A stretch of 64,000 nucleotides of DNA, taken from contig JADJQQ010000004.1 of the NCBI GenBank assembly GCA_016712625.1, positions 248,001 to 312,000 on the forward strand. The letters are read 5' to 3'. The DNA comes from Candidatus Competibacteraceae bacterium (GTDB taxonomy: Bacteria; Pseudomonadota; Gammaproteobacteria; Competibacterales; Competibacteraceae). The notes under the pieces are model-generated. The model was not told the origin of the DNA. It ran no database searches and saw nothing but the letters and a program-made list of their open reading frames with translations. The position numbers and the translations under genes are program-made. Shown here piece after piece: positions 16,851-23,021 of the stretch (positions within the stretch are counted from its first letter, which is position 1; each line of letters opens with the position of its first letter).

Positions 16851-17872
16851 GCTTTTCAGGACTCGCCTTAGCTGACCTGGCCCCTGAAAATCAAAAGTTA
16901 GCACTTCAGAATGCTGCTAATCCTGCTAATCCTGCTAATCTCATTGATTTAAAAGAAAATGTGCTTGCTAATCTTTTGCTAATCCCTGCTAATCCTTTGC
17001 TAATCGACACCCCAGCACCGCCAGCGACCCCAGAGATTAGCAACCGATTAGCAAACTTTAGCAAAAGATTAGCAAATGAAGAATCGCTAATAGCTGATGA
17101 AAAACAGGCAGATACAGCGCGTTTAGCAGAATTAGCAACTTTAGCAGCCTCTGAAAAGCCAAAAAACGCTTTCACCTCTCAATACGCAGCTGATTTGGCT
17201 ATTCAGAATGAACAATCAATAAAAGGGGCTGCTATTCCTGCTAGTCCTGCTATTCGTGACGCAAGCGATTGTTTTGATTCAGCTATTCAACAACCCCCCG
17301 TTGCTATTCCTTTGCTATTCGATGCTATTCCTTTGCTATTCGGCACGGATCAGCTATCCACCCCTATCGAAAATAGCAGCAAAATAGCAACGAATAGCAG
17401 CCGAATAGCAAATGAGGAATGGCTAAAAATTGATAAGGATCAACGGCCTACAGAAAAAATAGCAGGAATAGCGAAAATAGCAGCCTCTGAGACTGCGCAA
17501 AAAGCTATTACCCCACAACAAGCCGCCGCACTCACCGTGCTTCAGACCCTCTATACCCGGTGTGTCGCTCACCTGGTGGACGGTGGCCACGATGGCAAAG
17601 GCGCGTTAGTCCATCGCCGCGATTACTGGCGAGCGCTGCATCAGGCCGGGATTGACACGGATACCGTGTTTGCTCTGCTCGATCATGGCCGGATCAGGAC
17701 ACAGGCTGAGGGGCTGTATTGGGCCCGGTGGGAGGGAGGCATGATCAGAACCCTGTGCACAGGCACGTTGTATGGCGATCCCCAACGCCGAATAAGCCAA
17801 AGCGGCAAGGACTTCACCACAGCCCGGTTACGCGCCGATGACGGCAAAGGCGGAAGTGTCTGGCCTCGCTGA
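16847..17872 (+). CDS. Repeat-rich protein encoding the phased hexamer modules
   Basis: 341-residue protein that starts at an ATGA overlap with the DUF3987 stop. Residues about 24-210 contain two diverged tandem segments: the first has NPANPANL, SNRLANFSKRLANEE and LATLAASEK, the second SPAI, SSKIATNSSRIANEE and IAKIAASET. The C-terminal third (about 225-310) is a normal-looking domain with VDGGHDGKGALVHRRDYWRAL and GLYWARWEGGMIRTL. No family recognised. The repeated residues reflect DNA hexamers that run through all three codon phases, so constraint on this stretch seems to be on nucleic acid rather than protein. It overlaps the next gene by 35 bp. Confidence 0.7.
   Translation: MSFSGLALADLAPENQKLALQNAANPANPANLIDLKENVLANLLLIPANPLLIDTPAPPATPEISNRLANFSKRLANEESLIADEKQADTARLAELATLAASEKPKNAFTSQYAADLAIQNEQSIKGAAIPASPAIRDASDCFDSAIQQPPVAIPLLFDAIPLLFGTDQLSTPIENSSKIATNSSRIANEEWLKIDKDQRPTEKIAGIAKIAASETAQKAITPQQAAALTVLQTLYTRCVAHLVDGGHDGKGALVHRRDYWRALHQAGIDTDTVFALLDHGRIRTQAEGLYWARWEGGMIRTLCTGTLYGDPQRRISQSGKDFTTARLRADDGKGGSVWPR
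16916..17145. repeat. Hexamer module A (GCTAAT forward, ATTAGC reverse)
   Basis: Forward GCTAAT starts at 16916, 16925, 16934 (9-bp steps) and 16967, 16978, 16988, 16999 (11-10-11 steps). Reverse ATTAGC/TTTAGC starts at 17036, 17047, 17057, 17068 (11-10-11) and 17122, 17131, 17140 (9-bp steps). The inner quadruplets are mirror images around position 17020 and form a 38-bp imperfect inverted repeat with a 31-bp spacer. The left triplet is 21 bp closer to the centre than symmetry predicts. Confidence 0.92.
17231..17481. repeat. Hexamer module B (GCTATT forward, AATAGC reverse)
   Basis: Forward GCTATT starts at 17231, 17240 (as GCTAGT), 17249, 17303, 17314, 17324, 17335. Reverse AATAGC starts at 17372, 17383, 17393, 17404, 17458, 17467, 17476. 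All fourteen sites mirror exactly around position 17356. The inner quadruplets are 336 bp from those of module A with the same 11-10-11 spacing, but the fifth base of the hexamer is changed from A to T throughout. Confidence 0.92.
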
Positions 17873-18092
17873 TTGGCTTGGCAGCGAAGCCGACGCCTTA
17901 GCACGGCTGAAAGACCAAAGCGCTGTAGCCCTCAGTGGTAAAGCCACCCTGAAGACCTGGACAGACAAGCAGGGAAACCCACAAGCCGGGTTAGATGTGG
18001 TGATTGACCAACTCATCACCCTACGCCCCAAGCCCAAAGCGGACGTGCCCCAGCGGTCAAAAGCGCCCTTTAATGATGCACTGGATGTCTAG
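17838..18092 (+). CDS. SSB-like protein, C-terminal half of an OB fold
   Basis: 84 residues resembling the second half of phage-type single-stranded DNA-binding proteins: GLADWLGSEADALARLKDQSAVALSG split over 9-34, then KTWTDKQGNPQAGLDVVID. The first strands of a normal OB fold are missing, so this is either a truncated or a divergent form. It overlaps the preceding gene by 35 bp. Its place after a primase fits a replication role, binding single-stranded DNA, but the short length makes activity doubtful. Confidence 0.55.
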   Translation: MTAKAEVSGLADWLGSEADALARLKDQSAVALSGKATLKTWTDKQGNPQAGLDVVIDQLITLRPKPKADVPQRSKAPFNDALDV

Positions 18093-18094
18093 CC

Positions 18095-18193
18095 ATGAAG
18101 CGTAAACACCGTAGTACCCAAATCCGTGAGCAGCGCAAGGTAACCCGTGAGCAGAAGCGGGTTTGTCTCAAACCCACAAAGCACCCGCGATGA
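18095..18193 (+). CDS. Small basic ORF after the SSB-like gene
   Basis: 32 residues, very rich in Lys and Arg (MKRKHRSTQIREQRKVTREQ at the start). It begins 2 bases after the previous stop, so reinitiation is plausible. No family recognised. It is followed directly by a strong hairpin. Confidence 0.4.
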   Translation: MKRKHRSTQIREQRKVTREQKRVCLKPTKHPR

Positions 18194-18194
18194 C

Positions 18195-18237
18195 GGGTCC
18201 TTCCTGAGGGACTCTCCATCCACGGGGAGTTGGACCC
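18195..18237 (+). other. Strong hairpin after the replication operon
   Basis: Outer arms GGGTCC (18195-18200) and GGACCC (18232-18237) enclose an inner pairing ACTCTCC/GGGGAGT. A T-run follows 14 bases later (TTTTTT from 18251). It could be a terminator with a displaced U tract or a structured 3' end. Confidence 0.5.
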
Positions 18238-18285
18238 CCGGTGTTCGCCATTTTTTGAGGTTTCTTAGTAAAAATTTTTTATACC

Positions 18286-18534
18286 GTGACGGCGCAAGTT
18301 GAGGCGATAGCGGATACAACTACTATTGCGCAAAACACCATATCAGCATGGGAGGAAGAATTTATCAAAAAATGCGCGGAGCATAATTTGATAAATACCC
18401 CCGATTTCTCCATCCCCCTCTACAACGTCTGGAAGCAGCAGAGCAGATCAAACACGGTGTCGGTGTCAATCCCGGCTTTATGGAAATCCGCAATGCTTGG
18501 GGGACCCTGGACGCCACCCGATCACCAAGGGTAG
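18286..18534 (+). pseudogene. Probable phage DNA methyltransferase fragment
   Basis: A frame from GTG 18286 contains EHNLINTPDFSIPLYNVWKQ, which resembles the segment just before the catalytic part of phage-type adenine methyltransferases (where a block like SHFGNSE and a glycine-rich FAGGGST loop would follow). Here the similarity stops after SRSNTV and neither block is present. Most likely a remnant; the family link is from memory and moderate. Confidence 0.4.
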
Positions 18535-18587
18535 TTAGGACCCCGGCATGTCGGCATTTACAGCGGTTGCTTAGGTTCCTTCCGCTT

Positions 18588-18854
18588 AGCCGTGGCTAAT
18601 CCGTTACATGTTGACCAGGTAGCGGCCTTATTTGATGTCACCACCCGGGCGATACGGAATTGGCAGCAGCGGACGGAAACCGATCCATTGCCAGCCTCAA
18701 TCATGGCGAGTGGTTGCCGTGGTTGAATGGGGAGATAGAGAGCGGACGGTTGGAGGTTAAGCGAAGTCAGGCTAATACCTATATGCGAGTTGCTTCAAAT
18801 TACCAGCACGCCGGTAATTTGCTAGAAGGTGCGTCCAGCATTCGCGCCGCTTGA
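18588..18854 (+). pseudogene. Decayed DUF3102-like / HTH gene remnant
   Basis: Two pieces are legible. One frame reads VDQVAALFDVTTRAIRNWQQ, a helix-turn-helix. The other (18660-18854) reads LNHGEWLPWL and SQANTYMRVASNYQHAGNL, the DUF3102-type segment of phage proteins. It ends at a premature TGA after SSIRAA. No intact start-to-stop gene can be built. Confidence 0.45.
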
Positions 18855-18939
18855 GGGAATATCTGGCCAGAAATTGTTGAAAAATTTTGAAATCGCCCGC
18901 TCCCCCCGCGCGTGAGGGAATAACGAGAACCTGACAAAA

Positions 18940-19245
18940 CCTGACATTGCCGCCGCGCATTCACCGCTGTGGCGAGTTGCTGAAGCAGGTGGCGGCAGGA
19001 GTAAACCGTCACATGACGGCACCGACATAGCTAGAAACCGCACCCAAGCGGCCATCCGCCGCTGTGGGGAGCTGTTGCGGCAGGTGGAGTCGGGGCAGGG
19101 AACGAGAACAGATAAACCTCATGACGCCACCGACACGAAGTTGACCCGCACCCAAGCGGCCAGCCAAGCCGGATTGAGTGAGCGCCAGAAAGTCACCGCG
19201 CTTCGCGTGGCCAATGGTGAGGAATCCTCACCCTTCCCGCCGTGA
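18940..19245 (+). pseudogene. Decayed phage-type gene with duplicated RRCGELL block
   Basis: From about 19054 one frame reads QAAIRRCGELLRQVESGQG, then TKLTRTQAASQAGLSERQKV and TALRVANG before TGA at 19243-19245. A second, slightly different copy of the RCGELLKQV block precedes it at about 18960-19000 but in another frame. There is no credible start. The small frame at 13391-13471 carries the same motif. Confidence 0.55.
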
Positions 19246-19425
19246 TTATTTTCTCTGTTGAATCGCCGATGGCCCGGAATCCCGCTGTTTTAGGGCAATC
19301 GGAAGGGCGAAATTCAAGATAATCCTCATAATCGACATTTTACAGAACCATTATCATGGATGATTGAAGATTCCATTGGATATATTTATACTACCCTTAC
19401 GCTGAACATTAAGAGGCAGAAACCG

Positions 19426-19599
19426 ATGGAAACGATGCTGACAACCAGGGAAGCGGCGGAAAAGTTGCGGGTCTCTGTTCGTACCCTGATGAAGTGGCGC
19501 AAGCTGGGCAAAGGCCCGCCCGCCCACAAGACAGAACGGAAGCTGCTGTACTCCCCCGGCGAAGTGCAAGACTGGCTGAAACGCCAACCCGCGAAGTAG
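19426..19599 (+). CDS. Excisionase-like HTH protein
   Basis: 57-residue helix-turn-helix protein of the MerR/excisionase (HTH_17) type: MLTTREAAEKLRVSVRTLMK, then KGPPAHKTERKLLYSPGEV and the closing DWLKRQ. Such proteins direct integrases toward excision or act as repressors. The start at 19426 follows AAGAGG; upstream codons in frame lie in an AT-rich promoter-like stretch. It is the second small regulator of the element besides the AlpA-like protein. Confidence 0.8.
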   Translation: METMLTTREAAEKLRVSVRTLMKWRKLGKGPPAHKTERKLLYSPGEVQDWLKRQPAK

Positions 19600-19665
19600 C
19601 GCCGCCCTGGCCGGCTGGAACCCGGACAAGGCGACTTCCACGAACACCTATCAGGCAGGTGAACC

Positions 19666-20319
19666 ATGGCAAAACAAACTGTAGCAGTCGGCAAGCGATA
19701 CGGCAGGCTCATGATTTTGAGCCTAGGAAATCAGCAAAACGGGTACATCGACCGCGCAATATGCGAGTGCGGCACGGTCAAGGAGGTTCGCCGTTCGGAC
19801 CTGCAAAGCGGTCGTACATCGTCATGCGGTTGCTTGCGGCGAGAGAGCGCCACGAAAGTTGGAGCGGCCACGCGAACGCACGGCCAAAGCTGGAACCCGC
19901 TCTATCACTTGTGGCACACCATGGTTGCCCGCTGCCACAACCCGACCCATGCCGCCTATCGGTACTACGGCGCGCGTGGCGTCAAGGTGTGCGACCGCTG
20001 GCGCGAATCGTTTGAAGCGTTCGCTGCCGATATGGGCGCGCGTCCCGTGGGCTTGGAGCTAGACCGCATAGACCCGGAAGGCGATTACAGGCCCGGTAAC
20101 GTGCGTTGGTTGAATCGCCGAATGCAGAAAATGAACCGCGCCAAGCGTTCTGACCATTACGAACCGCGCCCTATCGAATGGAACGGCCAAACCTATGCTA
20201 TTTCGGACCTGGCCGCGATTGCGGGACTCAGCTACTCGGCTATGTATGGGAGACTCATGAAGGGAATGCCCGTACACGTCGCCATTTCGATGCCATTGCG
20301 CGGCACCAAAGCCGCATAG
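19666..20319 (+). CDS. Phage-type HNH-like protein with Cys motif
   Basis: 217 residues. The N-terminal part has GKRYGRL and ICECGTVKEVRRSDLQSGRT followed by SCGCLRRE, a likely zinc-binding block. The middle carries the motif set of small phage HNH or homing endonuclease relatives: WHTMVARCHNPTH, YYGARGVKVCDRW, and LELDRIDPEGDYRPGNVRW. The C-terminal part has WNGQTYAISDLAAIAGLSYS, a DNA-binding-like helix. It may be a selfish endonuclease or a cargo gene. Its start follows the excisionase-like gene by 66 bp. Confidence 0.65.
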   Translation: MAKQTVAVGKRYGRLMILSLGNQQNGYIDRAICECGTVKEVRRSDLQSGRTSSCGCLRRESATKVGAATRTHGQSWNPLYHLWHTMVARCHNPTHAAYRYYGARGVKVCDRWRESFEAFAADMGARPVGLELDRIDPEGDYRPGNVRWLNRRMQKMNRAKRSDHYEPRPIEWNGQTYAISDLAAIAGLSYSAMYGRLMKGMPVHVAISMPLRGTKAA

Positions 20320-20330
20320 GAGCTCCAGCC

Positions 20331-20612
20331 ATGACCACCCTGACCTTTGACACGCTGGCCTACGCCAAGAAGCTCAAGGAGGCTGGATTTACTGAGCAAC
20401 AAGCGGATGCACAGACTGCGGCATTGGCCACAGTGTTAAAGGACAGCGCCCACGATCTAGCGATGAAGCAAGACATTGAACGGCTTGAAGCCCGCCTAAA
20501 CGTGATAGAGGAACGCACAGAAGGCCGGTTCAAGCTGCTGCAATGGATGCTGGGCTTCAATCTAGCTATCAGCATCGCGCTGCTGTGGATACTGATTCGC
20601 AACACGAACTAA
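20331..20612 (+). CDS. DUF1640-like coiled-coil membrane-anchored protein
   Basis: 93 residues: FDTLAYAKKLKEAGFTEQQA at the N-terminus is typical of the DUF1640 (CCDC90-like) family, followed by a coiled coil (about 45-68) and one C-terminal transmembrane helix (LQWMLGFNLAISIALLWILI). Function in bacteria is not known; these proteins are common on mobile elements. The start lies 11 bp after the preceding stop, so probably co-transcribed. Confidence 0.8.
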   Translation: MTTLTFDTLAYAKKLKEAGFTEQQADAQTAALATVLKDSAHDLAMKQDIERLEARLNVIEERTEGRFKLLQWMLGFNLAISIALLWILIRNTN

Positions 20613-20671
20613 GGCCGCCACGGCTGCACAAGAGGGCGAACATGCTTGAAATTATGGAAGGGTAACCAGCC

Positions 20672-20929
20672 ATGACCGCCGAAGAACTCGCCAGCCTCAC
20701 CCTTGAGCACTTGCGCGCGATTCGCGCCAAGCAGGATGAACAAGGCGAACAGCTAGGCCGGATCGAATCCCGACTATCCAGCCTTGAAACGACCGTTGCC
20801 GGAATGCGCCGTGATTTGGCCCACATGTACGGCGATGTCGTGGAAGGCCATACCCGGATGGATCAATTAACGGCCCGCATCGAACGTATCGAACGGCGTT
20901 TAGAGTTGAGGTCTGATCCACCCCACTGA
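20672..20929 (+). CDS. Coiled-coil protein, first tandem paralogue
   Basis: 85 residues, almost entirely coiled coil: LASLTLEHLRAIRAKQDEQG, then a long heptad-like stretch ending IERIERRLELRSDPPH. No membrane segment or catalytic motif. The first 57 coding bases (with 1 base upstream) are identical to those of the next gene (21027-21263), and the ends are also similar, so the pair arose by a recent duplication or has undergone conversion. Role unknown. Confidence 0.7.
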   Translation: MTAEELASLTLEHLRAIRAKQDEQGEQLGRIESRLSSLETTVAGMRRDLAHMYGDVVEGHTRMDQLTARIERIERRLELRSDPPH

Positions 20930-20939
20930 ATTCTAATTT

Positions 20940-20953
20940 CCTCGAATTCGAGG
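20940..20953. repeat. 14-bp perfect palindrome between the coiled-coil paralogues
   Basis: CCTCGAATTCGAGG lies 10 bp after the stop of the first paralogue. Possible operator or short hairpin; no further support. Confidence 0.4.
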
Positions 20954-21026
20954 GATTACCGCCCGGCCCAGGTGTTGGTAGCACCAAAGCCAGACTTCCC
21001 ACAGCGCCAACCTTGGAGCTGGCCCC

Positions 21027-21263
21027 ATGACCGCCGAAGAACTCGCCAGCCTCACCCTTGAGCACTTGCGCGCGATTCGCGCCACCCAAGCCGATCACGG
21101 CGACGAACTGGCAGCGATCCGCCTTGAGCTATCGGCGATGGGACAGCAGCTAGCCGGTTTGACCACCGCCGTCTATTCCGGCAAGTCGGAACTGGACAGC
21201 CTCAAGCGGCGGGTGGAACGCATCGAACGGCGCTTAGACTTAAGGACTGATCCACCACACTGA
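21027..21263 (+). CDS. Coiled-coil protein, second tandem paralogue
   Basis: 78 residues, same N-terminus as its upstream neighbour (MTAEELASLTLEHLRAIRA) and same ending (RRLDLRTDPPH), but a different central coiled coil (AAIRLELSAMGQQLAGLTTA). The pattern of identical ends and divergent middle suggests domain shuffling or selection on the central partner-binding part. Last gene before attR. Confidence 0.7.
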   Translation: MTAEELASLTLEHLRAIRATQADHGDELAAIRLELSAMGQQLAGLTTAVYSGKSELDSLKRRVERIERRLDLRTDPPH

Positions 21264-21351
21264 GTTTTGAATTATCCGGTTTCAACCCGGAGTAATAGCC
21301 TGCCCCTGGTACTGATGGGCTACCGCGATTAGAGGGGCACATCATCAAAGT

Positions 21352-21374
21352 GAGGGTATATTTACGGGTACGAC
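21352..21374 (+). repeat. Candidate integrase arm-type site, right end
   Basis: GAGGGTATA, TTT, ACGGGTACGAC; partner of 10747-10769 (18 of 23 identical). It lies 51 bp before the attR core. Confidence 0.45.
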
Positions 21375-21400
21375 AAACGTATATCTTGATAAATAATTAT

Positions 21401-21418
21401 ATTAACCAATTGGTTAAT
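21401..21418. repeat. 18-bp perfect palindrome next to attR
   Basis: ATTAACCAATTGGTTAAT is fully self-complementary and ends 7 bp before the attR core. Its position suggests a site for an excisionase, integrase or host factor. No equivalent palindrome was seen beside attL. Confidence 0.6.
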
Positions 21419-21425
21419 GCTTAGA

Positions 21426-21441
21426 TTCGATTCCCCCCGCC
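21426..21441 (+). repeat. attR core
   Basis: Exact 16-bp copy of 10597-10612 (TTCGATTCCCCCCGCC). It marks the right end of the element; the bases after it (CCAT and then AAAATGC) are the displaced host sequence downstream of ssrA. Confidence 0.85.
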
Positions 21442-21454
21442 CCATAAAATGCTT

Positions 21455-21483
21455 AAACCCGCACATAACAGTGCGGGTTTTTT
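21455..21483 (+). terminator. Displaced host ssrA terminator
   Basis: Arms AAACCCGCAC and GTGCGGGTTT with a six-base loop and T tract, 14 bp after attR. By position this is the original ssrA terminator, separated from its gene by the integrated element. Confidence 0.85.
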
Positions 21484-21557
21484 CATTTGTGGCGGATTGG
21501 CCACTTGCTAGCGATCAAGCGCGCTGTCCTGCAATCGGGACAGGCCCATCCTTGTCG

Positions 21558-21713
21558 ATGGTCAATGATCTCATCAATACGCAACTGACGCGACTGGAAA
21601 GCGCGTTGCCGCCGTGGTGCGCCATCGATTTCTTGGGGTTGAATGGCTTACGACTGGCTACTGTGTTAGGTCGACTCAATCAAAAGCTGGTCTTTTCTCA
21701 GGCTTTTGATTGA
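21558..21713 (+). CDS. Short hypothetical ORF after the element
   Basis: 51 residues beginning MVNDLINTQLTRLESALPPW. No family recognised and no good ribosome-binding site. Its last codons lie inside a 13-bp inverted repeat (21675-21714), which speaks against it being a gene or means that the repeat is its terminator. Confidence 0.3.
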   Translation: MVNDLINTQLTRLESALPPWCAIDFLGLNGLRLATVLGRLNQKLVFSQAFD

Positions 21714-21714
21714 G
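21675..21714. terminator. 13-bp inverted repeat between converging units
   Basis: CTCAATCAAAAGC (21675-21687) and GCTTTTGATTGAG (21702-21714) are perfectly complementary with a 14-base loop. It lies 20 bp beyond the rlpA-like stop (minus strand). It lacks a long T tract, so it may be a weak bidirectional terminator. Confidence 0.5.
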
Positions 21715-21733
21715 ATCCGCCTAATTTTAGCCA

Positions 21734-22138
21734 CTAAGGGATGGACGTCACTCGAACCGGCGCGAGTCCGCTGATTGCCAGCCGCCGCGCGGCGGCGCGA
21801 GACAGGTCGATCACTCGACCTTTCACGAAAGGCCCGCGATCATTGATGGTCACATCAATAGCCTTACCGTTACGAAGGTTGGTGACTCTCGCTCTGGAGC
21901 CGAGAGGCAAACTCCGATGAGCGGCTGTCATCTGATTTTGGTTAAAGCGTTGGCCGCTGGCGGTCTTTTTGCCATGGAATCCCGGCCCATACCAAGACGC
22001 CTTACCCACCTGCCCACCGGCCGCATGCACCGTGGCTGGAATACCAACGGAAAGGGCCAAGGCGCCAACCAACAGAGCCGGCAAAAAATAGGCTCGACCC
22101 TTACGAGTAAATCGACTGTTGCTCGCATGTGTATTCAT
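21734..22138 (-). CDS. RlpA-like double-psi beta-barrel protein
   Basis: Secreted or lipoprotein-like RlpA-family protein; members are septal lytic transglycosylases acting on denuded peptidoglycan. The 134 residues have a signal peptide (AYFLPALLVGALALSVG, cleavage near VHAAG) and a single double-psi barrel with GKASWYGPGFHGKKTASG, RVTNLRNGKAIDVTINDRGP and GRVIDLSRAAA. No SPOR domain and no lipobox Cys, so it is a minimal form. Its upstream region is very AT-rich. Confidence 0.88.
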   Translation of the reverse strand: MNTHASNSRFTRKGRAYFLPALLVGALALSVGIPATVHAAGGQVGKASWYGPGFHGKKTASGQRFNQNQMTAAHRSLPLGSRARVTNLRNGKAIDVTINDRGPFVKGRVIDLSRAAARRLAISGLAPVRVTSIP

Positions 22139-22584
22139 GTTTTACCTCCACGATTTGACTGGGTGAAATAACGGCCATCCTTATTGGGAATCAGCTCATT
22201 ATTTCAATCAGCTTTTACGTAAGGCATTGAGAATATCACACTTTTATCAGAAAATATCTGAATCGGTCAAAAAAAATTAAATGATCTTTGAATAATTTTA
22301 TAAATATATGATTTTAAATAAAAAATTTTATTTGAACAATGATTTAATTGAAATGCATAACTATTTGATAAATATATAAAAATAAAAAATTGACAATATT
22401 ATTATTTTATGATTCTCATAAATAATTACGGATTGATTATATTGATTGCCAAAACTTCGCCCCCGGCTTGGCCACTCTCTCCGCCTAAAGGTCTGAAATA
22501 CACTTTACAAACCGCCTGATATAGCGCCACCCACATAGTTAAGGACGCTGTATAACGAACTGTCAGTGCTTGAAGGAGGCGAGG
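22139..22584. other. AT-rich intergenic region
   Basis: 446 bp without a gene. From about 22,190 to 22,450 it consists almost only of A and T runs, in sharp contrast to the GC-rich surroundings. It lies upstream of the rlpA-like gene (minus) and an IS remnant (plus). I see no tRNA, att copy or clear promoter. Confidence 0.7.
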
Positions 22585-22990
22585 ATGGCAGCACCCTATA
22601 GCAAAGATCTATGGGAAAAAGCGCTGGCGGTGCTGGCGCGGAGGGAACGGCCGAGCCGGATGGCGCGACTGTTGGGAATCAGTCGTACCACCCTCAATCC
22701 GTGGCGACACTGACAACCAGAAACAGGCTCACGCGCGGCCAAACAGGGTTGTCAGCAAGGACACAGCGCCACGATTACCGACTGGGACGAGTTTCGGCGT
22801 TTTATCGAAGAACACCGCGGCAAAACGTTGGAGGCGATAGCAGGGTGACGTGGAACGGATGCCCATCAGCCACGGGCTAAACAAGATCGGCTTTATCCAT
22901 AAAACAAAATCGTCGGCGGCGGGCGGTCTAGCCAGCACAAGCAATTCAAATTTCCCAGGAAAATCGCCGCGCTCGATTCAGCCAGCCTGA
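22585..22990 (+). pseudogene. IS630-type transposase remnant
   Basis: The first 42 codons from ATG 22585 (after GGAGG) are the N-terminal HTH of IS630-family transposases: MAAPYSKDLWEKALAVLARR and MARLLGISRTTLNPWRH, then TGA. Further pieces follow in other frames: ATITDWDEFRRFIEEHRGKT (22770s onward) and MPISHGLNKIGFIHK. The DDE catalytic domain is absent. No terminal inverted repeats were identified. Confidence 0.75.
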
Positions 22991-23021
22991 TCTAGCCCGC
23001 CAGACGGCCCCCGGCGGGGCA

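Larger units (their letters stand above)
10613..21441. mobile_element. ssrA-integrated genetic element (about 10.8 kb), P4/satellite-like
   Basis: Bounded by identical 16-bp cores (10597-10612 and 21426-21441). Content in order: tyrosine integrase, AT-rich cargo gene, AlpA-like regulator, C4-type antisense RNA, small unknown genes, frameshifted prim-pol/DUF3987 gene, a gene containing the phased hexamer modules, SSB-like fragment, decayed methyltransferase and DUF3102-like pieces, a second HTH regulator, an HNH-like gene and three coiled-coil proteins. No capsid, packaging or conjugation gene is visible. The same insertion site is used by CP4-57 in E. coli. Gene decay suggests it may no longer be mobile. 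Confidence 0.85.

Noticed and set aside
16916..17481. CRISPR-like array
   Set aside because: Repeat units are 6-7 bp at 9-11 bp spacing, lie within an open frame and form mirror dyads; there are no spacers of CRISPR length and no cas genes.
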